A DNA stretch of 64,000 bases, taken from Diospyros lotus. Taxonomy: Eukaryota > Streptophyta > Magnoliopsida > Ericales > Ebenaceae. The notes under the pieces are model-generated. The model saw only the letters and a program-made list of their open reading frames with translations, had not been told where the DNA came from and did no database searches. The stretch lies in the NCBI RefSeq assembly GCF_014633365.1, contig NC_068348.1, positions 17,130,311-17,194,310 of the forward strand. Reading direction: 5' to 3'. A program made the translations under genes and the position numbers. Shown piece after piece: positions 36,160-48,225 of this stretch (positions are counted from its first letter, which is position 1; the number at the start of each line of letters is the position of its first letter).

Positions 36160-36665
36160 GAAACAAGATTTTTAGTGGAGGCCAAGACCGTCACTAAAAG
36201 CATAAAAACTCGTCACTAAAAGTTTTAGTGGCCGCTAAGTTGGTCGTCACAAGCTGTCACTAAAAAGTCTGTCACAAATAGTATTAGTGGCAATTATTGG
36301 CTGGTTGTCACTAAAAATACCATTTAGTGGCGACCGAATGTGACGGTCACAAAAAAATTTTTAGTGACAACCATAGTCCTCTGCCACTAATGTCATTTTT
36401 TGTTACGGTCTTGGCCGTCACAAATACTGACTCTTCAGTGACGGCCACCATTGTCACAGGTAATGAATTTTTTGTGACGACTTTGCTAGTTGTTACAAAT
36501 GGTAAGATTTTAGTGATAGTGTTGGCTGCCACAAAATGAGCGTTTTTTAATGACCACATTATATTGGTTGCCACAAAAAGTGTTTGACATATACTTTTAG
36601 TGAGAGTCATGGCTGCCACAAAAAAAGACATTTTTAGTGACCACTTTTTGTTGACTGTCACAAAA
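36160..36665. repeat. CACTA left subterminal repeat array
   Basis: About fifteen copies of 'tttagtg(g/a)c' and 'gtcacaaa' in both orientations. Overlapping frames on both strands are artefacts of this array. Confidence 0.85.
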
Positions 36666-36932
36666 AGTGATTTTTATAAAATTTTCTCACAACCCATTTC
36701 TTGTTTTTCTATATTTTAAACCCTATTAATTTAATACATTGTATCCAAAATAAACACCATTCTAATCATTAAGAAACTTTAGAAAATAACTCTAGTCAAT
36801 TAATAATTAACTAGCACTTTACATTTACATTGTCATCAAAAAAAGATATCTAGCAATTTACAATCACATTGTCATCAAAAAAAGACATTGGGCACTTTAC
36901 ATCAAAAAAAGACATCAAACAATTAAGTCTAG

Positions 36933-38261
36933 TCAATTGTTATTTCTAATTCGTCCTGCCCTAACATCTTCCATAAAAGCTTCAAAAATTGATTGCCTTT
37001 CTTTGACTTGGTCCAATTTTGTCTACAACGCTTCATTTTTCTCTTTCAAAAGTTGCATTTCATTTTTCAAACCAGTATTATGTTGTCGCATTTTTTCTAG
37101 TTCTGTAACAAGCTCATGACAAGATGGAATCTTTCCAAGGACAGAAGAAGGAGTTGGTCCGAATCCATACCCACGAACACATCCATGTCTTTCTCTTCCC
37201 ATTACTTCAGAAAAAATTTCATTTTCATCAATAGCTTGAGAAGGTTCTTCCTCAACTCTTTGGGTTACTAAAGATTGAATTTTGTCCTAAAATTTGATAA
37301 TAAATAAAGTAGATATGTTATAACATAATACTAAAATATATATCACAATATCAACATAAACTGTTTAAAATAAAATTTACCACTATTTCTTTTGATGTGG
37401 AATCAACCATTGACCCATCTTTTTTCTTATGTGTCACCTTGAACATTTCCCATGCAGACGGTTCGTGTCCTAATATTTCAGCCTATATTAAATAGACAAG
37501 TTAATCAACAAAAAAAAAAAATGTCAATGAGAAAGATGTATAAATGATTTAAATTATACCTGTTCAGCTCTCACTCGAGCAAAACTTCTAGTGCCTGTAG
37601 TTTTAGTCATTGTTTGTTTTGACCGATTAGACTTATTACGAGCACAAGAAACCTATATGTAAGACCAAATACAATAATCATGTTTTAAATAATTAAAGTA
37701 ACTTGTGCATAAAAAAAGTAAAGGGTATAGAATACCTGAAACTCATGTGAGCTCAACCAACTGACAAATTGTCTCCATTGTCCTTGGTCGATTGTTGTTG
37801 GAGCAAACTTAATTCGATCATCATCATTGTCATATGCATCATAATAGTCAGCCTTCAACTTATATCTATGGTTTGCAAAAGCCCTTCCCATCTTTCTAAA
37901 GATCCAATTTTTTCTTACTTCGTTTTCATCAAATTCAAATGGAAATTTTTGAATTCCAATGGCAATTTTTGACCATAATTATTGAATTCCAATGGCAATT
38001 TTTGACCAGGAGCCAAAGATGTTAGTATTTTATTCTTTGTTTTCCCTCGACCTATTTTTCTTGCATTAGATGATGATGATCCTATACAATAAATATATGA
38101 TAAATAAAAACTAATAATTATTTTATCATTTTATAGCTGAGAAAACCAAACTATTAAAACATAGATAATTATTTCTTACCAGCGCAACTTTGTCTTGTAG
38201 ATGGATCAAAATTAGGTGGTGTGACGAGAGTTTGTTTGTTGGTTTCAGCTATACCCTCCAT
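36933..38261 (-). pseudogene. CACTA Ptta/En-Spm-type transposase gene, five exons, broken
   Basis: Five exons with GT-AG introns can be placed: 38261-38180 (MEGIAETNKQTLVTPPNF), 38081-37736, 37652-37560, 37482-37381 and 37286-36933. They give in order KNWIFRKMGRAFANHRYKL and WRQFVSWLSSHEFQ; CARNKSNRSKQTMTKTTG and RSFARVRAE; AEILGHEPSAWEMFKVTH; and GCVRGYGFGPTPSSVLGK with a C-terminal coiled coil. This is the order of the plant Ptta/En/Spm family (Pfam Transposase_24), the TNPA-like partner that binds subterminal repeats. Defects: a 33-bp direct duplication plus a frameshift in exon 2 and an in-frame TAG in exon 5 (after KEKNEAL). Exon edges are inferred from splice consensus and frame. Confidence 0.8.
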
Positions 38262-38478
38262 TGGCTACAACATAGACTTATATATAGAAAGTGACTAAAG
38301 AAAAAAGAAACACTGAAATACACTAAGCTTTAGAAAAATAGAGGAAAAAAAAAAGAAACATATCAAAACTAAGCAAGCAAGACATATACAATCAATCATC
38401 ATCACTTAAAACTGGTTTTTGTTTCCTTCTTCCTTTAGTCTTTCTCTTTCCCTTAACTGAAGGATACATTCTTTTCCT

Positions 38479-39156
38479 TCATTGTCTTGATGTCCCTTCT
38501 TCAAATGCAATCTCTAGCGGAATGTCACTTCTATGGCATGAAAACTCACAGTCATTTAGATCCGCATCTTGGGTTGAACATTGGTAAATGTTTGATAGAT
38601 CATTTTGTTGAAATGATTCATCACTAGTGGCTTCATAGGCATCCATATCATAAAAGTTTTGAGGTTGTGATTGTTGAATAACATACCAATTAGGTTCCCC
38701 CATTTCCCTTACATAAAACACCTGTTCAGCTTGGCAAGCAAGTATAAATGGTTCATTAGTCTGCAATGATCTATCAAAATTTAAGGAAGTGAACCCGTAA
38801 TTATCTGTCTTGATTCCTCTTCCTTTATTGCATACATCTCTCCAGTCACACTTGAATAGTACTACTCGTAAACCACCAAGATATTGCAATTCGATAATAT
38901 TCATTAACATGCCATAGTAATCGACATTACCAAGGATTGGGTTACCATCTCTCGCAGTTGCAAAACTATTAGTTTCCCCTCTCACGAAAACTCCACTATT
39001 TTGAGTTTTCAATTCTTTCTCTCGATCTCGGGTGTGGAACCGAAAACCATTAACAATGTAGCCTTTGTATGACAATGCACTATGATTTGGCCCTCGAGTA
39101 AGTGATAACAAATGATTGGTGACTGTGTCATTTTCTAAATTATACATTTGTGTCAC
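38479..39156 (-). pseudogene. DUF4216 exon of the CACTA TNP2-type protein
   Basis: A 225-codon open frame begins right after a splice acceptor (AG at 39158-39157, first residues VTQMYN). It carries YIVNGFRFHTRDRE, TQNSGVFVRG, DYYGMLMNIIELQY, VVLFKCDW, YGFTSLNF, PFILACQAEQVFYV and NWYVI, the core of DUF4216, which usually forms the C-terminal part of the CACTA TNP2-like transposase. Upstream (39157-40050) I find no Transposase_21 or DUF4218 sequence, so the catalytic part seems deleted. The exon itself has no internal stop. Confidence 0.8.
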
Positions 39157-40599
39157 CTATCCATTTAAAGGGAAATGAGTTAAATAACAATATAGTTAAA
39201 ATGAATGGCATTGAACATCTAACCACAAAACCTTTAAGACACAGTTTATATATATATATATATAACATAAATACAGAACTTAAAGATCATGTCTAGAAAT
39301 TAATATATTGAATCACCCATAATTGTTCCTTTACTTTTGCGATTACAAATACTGCTACAGAACAAAGATTTCTACTATGGTTAAAGTCACAGTAATCAGA
39401 CCTCCCTGTGTAAAGGCAAACCTATGTTACAGTAATTGAAAACTATGCATAACAAAAGTTAGAAATAGAACATTAAAGGTCGTAGAAAGTACCTCAGTTC
39501 AGTTTTGGAATGCGCAACATCAGTTTGAATTGAGGCATGCAGAATTGTAATTAACTGGCTCTCATCTATACTATAAATCGCATGACCACATATACATCTG
39601 ATTTGCCGACGTTTTGTCACCAAAATGAGGTAATACGACTCCAAAAATTTAATACAACCTACAAGATTAATGAAACCTCAAAATTATGGGCCAAAAGAAG
39701 AAGACCCCAAACTAACGCATGAAGTCAAATTATAAGCAGCATTAATTGTCACTAATTAATCTTTGGATAAAATTTATAATCCAGTCAGTTTATAGCAATT
39801 CTAAGCATGTTTGGTTGCTTTTACATACTTCAACCTCTTCTGATTTATTATTTTTTATTAATTTTATTTTCCAAATGAGTTCTTCTAACAAGTATATTGT
39901 TTCTGCTGGAGAAGGAGATTCAAAACTGATTTATTATTACAAGTATATTGTTTATGCTGGAGAAGGAGATTCAAAACTGATTTATTATTACAAGTATATT
40001 GTTTATGTGCAATCAACAGAGAAGAGAGATACCTACTAGAGATGGAGACAAGGCGGCGTTAAGGCAGCGAAGGCCGCAACAGCGACAACATTGAGGCTGC
40101 GACGGAGCTAAAATCGAAGACGAAGAAGGAGAGGGAAATGGAAACAGAGATGGAGACGGAGACGGTTGCGGCAGTCAGGCGGCGGAGAAAGAGATGGGAC
40201 ATGAGAGATGAGGGAGGGAGATGGAGGGAAATGAAAAAGGGGCGAGAGAGAGAGACGAGGGAGGGAGATAAAAGGAAAATAAAATAAAAGTTTTTAAGAA
40301 TATTTTTAAAAATATATATATAACTTTTGTTTATATTTTACAGGAAAAGAAAAATAAATAAAATATATATTTTTTTGTAAATTTTATAATAGTAAAAAAT
40401 ATAATATTGAAATAAAAATTGGTTTTAATTATTAATTATATTTATATTTTAAGAATATAGAAGTATATTTTTTAAAAATAAGTATATTATTAATTATTAA
40501 TTATAAAAGTATATTGGAAGAAAAATGTTATTAAGAATGAAACTATTTTTTATTAATTATTAATTATATATTTTATATTTTATGTCATATTTTATGCCA

Positions 40600-41480
40600 C
40601 AAATAAGTGTATATTCCAATTTACATAGAAACTTTTAGTGGCCACCATGTTTGATTGCCACAAATAAGTATATTTTTAGTAGCCGCCAGCTTTGGTCGTC
40701 ACAAATAATGTGCTTTTAGTTGGTAAGCCATATCTCAAGCTTTTAGTGGCCGCCATGGCTTGCCCGTCACAAATAGTTATCCTTTAGTGGCCGCCCCCGC
40801 TGACCTTCACAAATAGCATAAAAGCCCACCCACTTTTAGTGGCCTCCACAACCAACCTTCATAAATAAACGTTGTGTGGATCACCTTTAGTGGCGGCCAC
40901 TATTGGCCATCACAACTAATCATGTTCTATTATGCCCACCATCCCAACGTTTTATTAGCGGCCGCCATGGCTATTTGTCACAAATAATTTATCTTTAGTG
41001 GCCGCCACTCGCGCTTGTCACAAATAGTTATCTTTAGTAATACACCAGTACCGACAGTCATAAATAATAGTTGTGTGGAGCACCTTTAGTGGCGGCCACT
41101 AGTGGCTGTCACAAATAATCATGTTGTGTGGAGCACCTTTAGTGGCGGCCACTATTGGCCGTCACAAATAATCATGTTTCATAAATAATGGTTGTGTGAA
41201 GCACCTTTAGTGGTGGCCACTATTGGCCATCACAAATAATCATGTTCTATTACAAAGTACTGCCATGTGGTAATGGTATAAATAATCCACTTTTAGTGGC
41301 GGCCAGTGATGGCCATTATAAATAACCATCTTCTAGTGACCACAACATGTGGCCGTCACAAATAAAGGGCTTTTAGTGGCCAATTTTTTTGACCGCTACT
41401 AAAGATGTCTTTCTAGTGACAAATGGCACCGGCCGCCACTAATAGTTTTATTTGTGACGAATTTTTTCTACCCGCCACTA
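40600..41480. repeat. CACTA right subterminal repeat array
   Basis: About twenty-five copies of 'tttagtggc.gccac' and 'cgtcacaaata' in both orientations. Part of it (about 40870-41260) is a higher-order repeat with 'gttgtgtggagcacc'. The left array is half as long. Confidence 0.85.
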
Positions 41481-43505
41481 AAAGTCACTTTTCTTGTAGT
41501 GAATCAAGCAACAACCATGGCCACAAGTTGTGGACATGGTAGCGTGGTAATGGGCGATGGTAGCAACGATGGTCCAGCAAGGCTAGTGGAGGCCTAGGAG
41601 GCGGTGGTCGGCGGGTTGGTGCTCATGGTTGTTCGAGCGCAAGAGAAGTAGGGAAGAAGAAGGAGAAGAAAAAAAAAAAGAAAAGAAAAATGAAGAAAAT
41701 AGGAAAAAAAATAGAGAAAATAGTCAAAAAATTCCAAAAAGTTCTAGGAATTAATTTTGGGGCTAGAGAAGTGTGCCGTAGTCGGGAAATTATCTAGGTA
41801 TACTTTTCGAGGTCAAGGCACACATACTGAGGAAGCTTGAGAGGCTAAGTGAAGGTGAGTGATTTTTTCCTCAAAACTTATACGTGTTATGTTTTACCTA
41901 AGTTGAGCATGATATTCTTGAAAGTTCCCAAATTATTTGTACTTTATGCACATATTGTCATATTTGTACATGTTTTACTGCATCGATGGTCGTGATTATT
42001 TCACATAACATGATATTGTTGGCATATTGATATTTATGTAGGGGATGGGATGTCGCCTTGATAGTGTAGCCGTAATTCCCCGAGGGTATTGCCGAAATAA
42101 TGTATAGAAGTGTTCTATTACCTTGTGTGCATGCCGGGATAATTATCTAGGATTTTGTGCCAAGCTAGATGGCTAGGAAAGTTACACTAGGGTATGTTTG
42201 TTTATATCTTTGCATCATGCATTCATGTAACTATTTTTAAACCCTCACTAGAAGGTTCATCTTCTAATTAGGCTATGCCCCTGGAACATTCAAACGTTCC
42301 AGTTGGGACTTGCAATTGAGGCAAAGAAATGGTTGAGATGTAAAAACACAAGGTGATGTGTCTAATGGGATTGGCAAGTTGGTCCTGTATTTTGCTTCTT
42401 CGTGAAGATTCAGGATATGTTTTGAGTCGTGTTGAGAAACTTATATTCCATTTATCAATAGTCTTATTAAATGTAAGAATGTTATGTATTTCGAATGATG
42501 TTTGAGAGATGATCATGTACGACTATTATTTTCATTGTTATTTCGAGGTATCTGTTGATTATATTTGAGGTACACAGTTGTTACATCCAAGAGATGGTTC
42601 TCCATGTATTTTTTTTGAAGATATGATGTTTAAACTATGGTACAATTTCCATGTTATGATTAAAGTGAATTCGGTTATGTACTATATCAGGTTTCGATTA
42701 TTGCTTCCGCATTTGTAATGATATGTGGGGGGATCTTCTTTGGAATACGGTACTTGAGGTGTTAAGAAATGTGTTGTATTTAGAGAATGTATATTTTTAT
42801 GTTGAGCCCCAACATAGTGACACGCCTTGAGAAGGCAAGGTGTTACAATGGTAGCCTATATTAGGCTGCTATAGGTTTATATGCGAGACTTGGGCTCCAA
42901 TGCGTGTATCTTATGTGGGCCCCAAGGACCATCTATGTGTGGTTTATTTTATTTTTATGCATTTAAAGGTAATGCACATATTGAACAAAGCATGATACGT
43001 TGCTAATGGGCATGAAACGCATGGGGTGTTGGGAAAGCTCTATCCTTATCCTGTTATCTTTGTTCTATTATGCTTCTTGAGCCTTACGGCTCACGTTTTC
43101 TTATGTCATTCCAAGTAAGGGCTACACAGTACTCAAGGTGGTGTTTAGACATGTATAGAGCGGTCTCGACATAAGGTCCTGGTGGTGTCTTCTTACTGCA
43201 GATGTTGTAATAAGGTAACATGTTAGCTTCAATGTTGCTTAATGTAATCGATTGTGATGTATGCTTAAGAATGTGTTAAGTGATTGATGAGATAATAGCA
43301 AAGCTTTGATGCCAGGAGTGAGTATGCTAGCTTTTGTATTTTCATTAAGACTCTGGCAGGTGTTGATTATTTTAACACTTTTCGTTGAATTCCTTAGTCG
43401 GGGTTTCCAAGGAAGAGGTCTCTATGAGTTTTTGGTAGTCATGCTGGCATTGCGTCCCCGGGAAAAAAATATATAAATATTAGTTATAAAAATGGGAACA
43501 TTACA

Positions 43506-43830
43506 GATAAGATAAGGTTAGATATGGGGAATCAAATCTAATGGGTGAGGTTTGATGATATCCAATCAACGATTGTGATGCAAGTTCGCATAACGAGGTC
43601 AGACTTGTGGATAAGATAGGGTTAGATATGGGGAATCAAATCCAAGGGGTGAGGTTTGATGATATTCAATCAATGGATGTGATGCAAGTTTGCATGCATA
43701 ACGAGGTGAGACTTGTGGATAAGATAGGGTTAGATATGGGGAATCAAATCTAAGGGGTGAGGTTTGATGATATTCAATCAACGATTGTAATGCAAGTTCG
43801 TAGAACAAGGTGATATTTGGGGATAAGATA
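43506..43830. repeat. ~104-bp tandem repeat, right part of the split array
   Basis: Units start at 43506, 43610, 43718 and, partially, 43822, with lengths 104, 108 and 104 bp. The unit holds gataagatagggttagat, gtgaggtttgatgatat, and caagttcgcataacgagg. Its left partner is 33144-33347. Confidence 0.88.
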
Positions 43831-43876
43831 TATCCTATAACTAAAAATTGTAGCACTCAGTATTTGCAAAAAATCA

Positions 43877-45087
43877 TTGAAAAAGATATACCTTTTAACT
43901 ATAATGAATTTCAATCTTGGAGGTCCCTCAAATTATTCTACTTTTTCAGCATCGTTGTCCGAAAGTGATAATGACAGTGAAGTAAAACTTACGAATCACC
44001 TAGCAACAATTGATGCCCAAATTGAAGCTGCTAGTCTTTTATATAACAATAACATCCTTCTCGCACACCTGCTCAATCAACAACAACACCAATCGATACA
44101 TGGAGGCTCGGTACCTGGCCATATAATCATTCATCAAGATTGGGAGGCCGCTGATGAAAGACTATTCAACGACTACTTTGTTGAGAACCCACGTTATGGT
44201 GAAGGGATGTTTCGCCATCACAGCTCATAACAGCTACTTTGTCCAAAAAATGGATGCTCTAGGAAGACTCAGTTTGTCCTCGATTCAAAAGATAACTGTT
44301 GTATTTCAAATGTTAGCATATGGTGTCGAAGCAAATGCAACTGATGAGTACATCAAAATTGGGAAGTCCACTATTATTAAAAGTATGAAGAAATTTTGTT
44401 ATGCTGTTGTGGAGGTATTTGGGGGTCGATATCTGAGATCACCAAACGCTGACGATATTGCGAGGTTGCTCTATGTTGGTAGACAATGTGGTTTTTCCTA
44501 GAATGTTGGGTAGTTTGGATTGTATGCACTGGAAGTGAAAAAATTGTCCAACCGCTTAGGCCGGCCAATATGTAGGCAGAAATGGATCTCTAACAATTAT
44601 TCTCGAGACTGTATCATATTACAATCTTTGGATATGTCACGCACACTTCGGTATGCCAGGTTCAAATAATGACATCAATGTTTTGGAGGCCTCTCATCTG
44701 TTTGCCAACCTAGCTGAAGGTATTGCTCCTCTCGCTAATTATGTCATACAAGGAAAGAATATTCATGAGTCACGTGGTCCAAAGAAAAAATATTTTGCAA
44801 TGAAACAAGAGAGTTGTAGAAAATATATAGAATGGGCATTTGGGGTTCTACAATCTTGGTTTGCAATAGTTACAGGATCATCACGCTTTTGGCAAAAAAA
44901 TATCTTACACGATATAATAACTGCGTGCATTATTATGCACAACATGATTATCAAGGATGGACATGATGTTGAGGAGCCAATTCGAGATTGGGTAGAAGCA
45001 CCAAGTCCAGACATTGAGATGAATTCCTCGCTCGACACCGAAAAATCAAAGATAAAGAGGCTCACATTGCACTTTGAAATGAATTGA
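43877..45087 (+). pseudogene. PIF/Harbinger transposase, broken
   Basis: An N-terminal frame (43877-44230) ends DERLFNDYFVENPRYGEG. After a deletion the second frame (44154-44501) gives MDALGRLSLSSIQK, MLAYGV and FCYAVVEVFGGRYLRSP. Then, with stops, come GSLDCMHWK, MPGSNNDINVL and, from 44776, KYFAMKQESCRKYIEWAFGV and IIMHNMI. These are the motifs of the plant Harbinger nuclease (DDE_4). All three acidic residues are visible (LDCMHW; NNDINVL; YIEWAFGV), but a block between the second D and the E is deleted. Two stops in HWK*KNCPTA* are single changes from TGG. Element ends were not found. Confidence 0.88.
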
Positions 45088-45414
45088 TTAAATATTTGTG
45101 GGAGGAGTATACTAATTCTGAGAATTAAATGTCAACTCTTAATTGCATTTTTTGTTTGTAATGTTTTTTTGTTAAATAATCCCTTTCAAATCTTGTCGTG
45201 TTAAATTATAACTCATGTAGATTGCGATATTATATATAATATTGTATTTAATTTGTTAAATAAATCTAGTATTTTTTGTAAATACGTATAATTTTTTTTA
45301 CATATTTAAGTTGCAATTACGTAAATAATTAAATAATTTTTTGAAAAAAATTAATTGTTATGAATTAAAGAAATAAGGAAATACAAATAATACTATTCAT
45401 TTTGTGTAAATTTT
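45088..45414. other. AT-rich stretch, nothing recognised
   Basis: Downstream of the Harbinger remnant; it may include the lost 3' end of that element. No gene, clear terminal repeat or motif array. Confidence 0.4.
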
Positions 45415-47378
45415 GATATAATGGATTGGAGATGACTTGATAGGATAGTGTGAAAATTGCACCATTTTAAAGTTTTGGATTCGAGATAGTCTTAGGGGTT
45501 TTGGGGGGAAGGGGGGTTCGGCCATGGTCCTGCCTCTTTTACTTAGGGTGTGTTTGATGGCATTTAGTTGGAAAGGAAAATATTTTCCAACTTACATGGA
45601 AAATAAAAACCATCTCCTCTCTAGATGAAATTTTTCATGAAAAATAGGAAAAAATACGCTTTAATGATTGTACAATGGAATTCAATTCCATAGAAAATAT
45701 AGTATGTCAAACACCAAATATGGAATTTAATTCTTTGGATGTGACATTTTCCATGTATTTTTCAAGCTATCAAACACATCCTTAGTTTTTTTTAATATTT
45801 AATAATGAAATAAAAATAATCTAATTTATAAAAATAATATTAATAATTATTTAATTGATAAAAATAATATAATTCAAGATTGTAATAGCTGGAAAAATAA
45901 TTTAAATTATGATAATTATTAAATAATTTAAATAATAATTTATTGTAATAATCTAAAATGTGATAATAAAATAATTTAAATTATTGCATTTCAAATTAAT
46001 GATGATTAAAAATTTAATTATATTATAAATCTAATAAATTAGTTTCATATATAATTTTTTAATATATCTTATTACCAATAAATAATTAATGCTCAATTAT
46101 AATAGTTTAATAATTATATTTGTGCATTTACGAAAAAATATAATTATATTAAGAGTTGCATATATAATGTTAGTTAAATCTTAATTTTTTTTTTTATTAT
46201 TTCATGATTAGAAATAAAAATTCTAGTCAATAATAATGAGAAAAAAAAATTTTAACGACGATTAATTTAGGCTATCGTTAAAATTTATCTTTTAATAACG
46301 AGATTTATATTTAGTCATTACTAATACTATATTAACAACCAAAATTAAAGTCGTCGTTAGTTTTTTATCGTTAATGCCTTTTTTTTTTATAATGGTAGGT
46401 CGGGGTTGGTTTTATGATGAAAATGCGGTCAAATCTAAGAATGAATGGTCGTATTTTACACAATTGATGATGCCCAAAAATGCACTTGGAAGAGAGAGAG
46501 GGGTGGGGGGGGGGGGGGGGGGGAGGGAGAAGAACTAGAAGAGGAGGGGTATTGAGGGGCTATTTGTTATAGTATTTTTTTAAAATAATTTATTGTTAAA
46601 TAAAAGGTATAATAATTTATAAAAACAATAATATTATATACAACATATAATTAAATCTTAATAATTCTTTTTCTATTATTTCATTGTTCGAATTAAAAAT
46701 TTTAATCAATAATGACAAGAAAGTGGTATATTAACGATGAATTATTTAGTTTATCGTAAAAATTTATCTTATAACGAAGGGAATTATATATATTTAATCA
46801 TTAATAATATTACATTAACCACTAAATTTATTGTCGTTAGTCTTTTATCATTAACGTCTCTTTATTATTTTGTACTACAAGTCATAATTTAAAAATATAA
46901 AAGATTATTATGGATTAATAATTATAAGGGAGAAGAATGCAAACAGAGTGAGATTAAGTTAAGGTCATTATATTTAGTGTGTTCTATTTTATAGAGTCGG
47001 AAGAAATTTTTTTGGATTTAGTTTACATTTATATATATTTAATTTTGGATTTTATATTTTATATAATTTTATATTTTACATTTTTTCGTATTAATTAAGT
47101 ACCGAATAGATGTATTACACAATGAAGATATATTATTGAATGAATAAATGTATTATTAATTAAGGTCGTGCTTGATGTATTCTAAATGCTAACTCAGAGT
47201 AAATTATTATTATAGAAGAAAACAATGAACACAGTAACAATAGTACAAATGAGCGTTAGTCTTACTTAAAATTTAATACTTTATTATATAAGGAAAAAGA
47301 AGAATTTTATTCTGATGTTCACCAATAATTAATTAGTGAATATAAAACGTGACAATGTTTGATCAAAACGAATGTATT
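45415..47378. repeat. ~2-kb AT-rich repeat, copy 1, left part
   Basis: Collinear with 57247-58931 from 'tataatggattggagatga' on. It holds two segments of the type 'ttaacgac..taatttagg.tatcgttaaaatt' followed by poly-T and 'gtagt', reminiscent of small CACTA-like elements. It is interrupted by the MITE 45546-45781 and ends at the Tat-like element; it resumes at 55709 and homology stops near 55990. A 19-base G run is at 46505-46523, absent from copy 2. No coding content. Confidence 0.75.
45546..45781. mobile_element. Tourist-like MITE, 236 bp, TSD TTA
   Basis: Terminal inverted repeats are GGGTGTGTTTGATGGC and, read inward from the right, GGATGTGTTTGATAGC. TTA is at both sides (45543-45545 and 45782-45784). 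The paralogous copy at about 57386-57390 has the unoccupied site with a single TTA. A 3-bp TTA/TAA duplication and this terminus fit PIF/Harbinger-related Tourist MITEs. Confidence 0.88.
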
Positions 47379-48202
47379 TGTTGTGCCCCAATAATCGGAA
47401 GGGAGAAGTCTAAGCATTGCGGGGAAGGAACCCTTCAGAAGCTGCTGGGGAAGGACCTTCGTAAGGTTTTGGAAGCGGCTGGAGAAGGTTCCTTCAGAAG
47501 ATCTCTTCAGAAGCCACATTCGGAAGCTGCAGGGGAAGGACCTTCGGAAGCTACTGGGGAAGTTTCCTTCGGAAGCCTTATTCAAAAGGAATCTTTCAGA
47601 AAGGCCACGTGTATTCCCTGCTCGATCCCTATAAAAGGCCAAGTTCAACTCTTAGAAAAGGATCTGGACATCGGTATTTCTCTCCCACTTTCCTTTCGAA
47701 ATTTAGTCTTCTTTTCCATTCCTCGTGATTATTTTCCTTCTGTTACTGACTTGAGTATCGGAGGATCTTCGCGAGAGGAAAATCTCGCAAGCCTTCTAAT
47801 CCTTGTTTGTCCACTACAATTCCTTCGGAAGCATCACTCCAGTTCCTCCGGAAGCCTCATTCTGAAGGGAGTCTATGGAAGTAATCTTCTGAAGCAGGCT
47901 TTGAAAGTAGTATTAAGGATCCCTTCGGAAGCCTATCCCGAGCCACCCTTCGGAAGCCTATCCAGAGCCACCGTTCGGAAGCCTAGTGCGAGCCACACTT
48001 CAAAAGTCTATCCCGAGCCACCCTTCGAAAGCCTATTTTGAGCCATCCTTCAGAAGGAACCCTTTGGAAGCGTCCTTCGAAAGGAACCCTTCGGAAGCCC
48101 CCCTTAGTTTTGCAGCCAAATCTTCGATCGAGTCCCGAGGTTGACGGCATCCACGTGCATCCCACTCCTAAAAATTCTAATTGTTGTATTTTGACAACAA
48201 CA
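47379..48202 (+). repeat. 5' LTR of the Tat-like element, 824 bp
   Basis: It starts TGTTGTGCCCCAATAATCG and ends TTTTGACAACAACA. TATAAAAG is at 47630-47637. CCTTCGGAAGC-type motifs are dense upstream of it (47420-47585) and again at 47820-48105. Apparent frames on both strands here come from the motif array. Confidence 0.88.
47630..47637 (+). promoter_or_regulatory. TATA box of the Tat-like 5' LTR
   Basis: TATAAAAG; the same box is at 55172-55179 in the 3' LTR. Confidence 0.55.
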
Positions 48203-48203
48203 A

Positions 48204-48225
48204 TTTGGTGTCGTCTATGGGAAAC
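48204..48225 (+). other. Primer-binding-site-like sequence
   Basis: 'tttggtgtcgtctatgggaa' follows the 5' LTR. It resembles the TGGCGCCGTCTGTGGGAA that I recall after the 5' LTR of many Tat/Retand elements; I cannot assign the tRNA. Confidence 0.5.

Larger units (their letters stand above)
36152..41501 (-). mobile_element. CACTA (En/Spm) transposon, 5350 bp, TSD AAT
   Basis: Terminal inverted repeats are AACTACAAGAAACAAG on the left (the first base of CACTA is mutated) and CACTACAAGAAAAGTG on the right, read inward. Perfect AAT duplications are at 36149-36151 and 41502-41504. Both subterminal zones (36160-36665 and 40600-41480) are packed with 'tttagtggc' and 'gtcacaaata' in both orientations, as expected for transposase-binding arrays of this superfamily. 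It encodes a Ptta-type gene and a DUF4216 exon but I see no TNP2 catalytic region, so it is probably a deleted, non-autonomous copy. A ~61-bp tandem duplication lies at 39886-40010. Confidence 0.9.
35276..42847 (+). mobile_element. Solo LTR (net ~2.2 kb) split by a CACTA element, TSD ATGGT
   Basis: It starts TGTAATACCTAAG and ends AGGCAAGGTGTTACA with perfect ATGGT duplications (35271-35275 and 42848-42852). TATAAATA is at 35958-35965. Own sequence is 35276-36148 and 41505-42847. Confidence 0.85.
33348..43505 (+). mobile_element. Solo LTR (net ~2.6 kb) inserted in the ~104-bp tandem repeat
   Basis: It starts TGTAATACCCGAG and ends GGGAACATTACA. The same tandem repeat lies on both sides; the 5-bp flanks gaaga/gataa agree at only three positions. 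Own sequence is 33348-35270 and 42853-43505. The passages at 34890-35040 and 42870-42960 run parallel to the solo LTR 59248-63615 (62660-62830 and 63050-63120), so both are one family. A short-repeat tract built on 'gatgataggaaaa' and 'gatatgtta' lies at 35090-35262. It contains the solo LTR 35276-42847. Confidence 0.75.

Noticed and set aside
36327..36661. Overlapping frames on both strands with V-T-V repeats
   Set aside because: They are translations of CACTA subterminal repeats, not proteins.
37685..37891. 68-codon frame as a separate small gene
   Set aside because: It is part of exon 2 of the Ptta-type transposase plus intron read-through.
33348..43505. A full-length retrotransposon with internal region
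   Set aside because: All the inner sequence belongs to a second solo LTR (ATGGT) and a CACTA element (AAT).
47349..48041. 230-codon frame rich in E, G, S, K
   Set aside because: It lies in the Tat-like LTR; the CCTTCGGAAGC array opens several frames, and the 3' LTR shows the same artefact (54836-55613).
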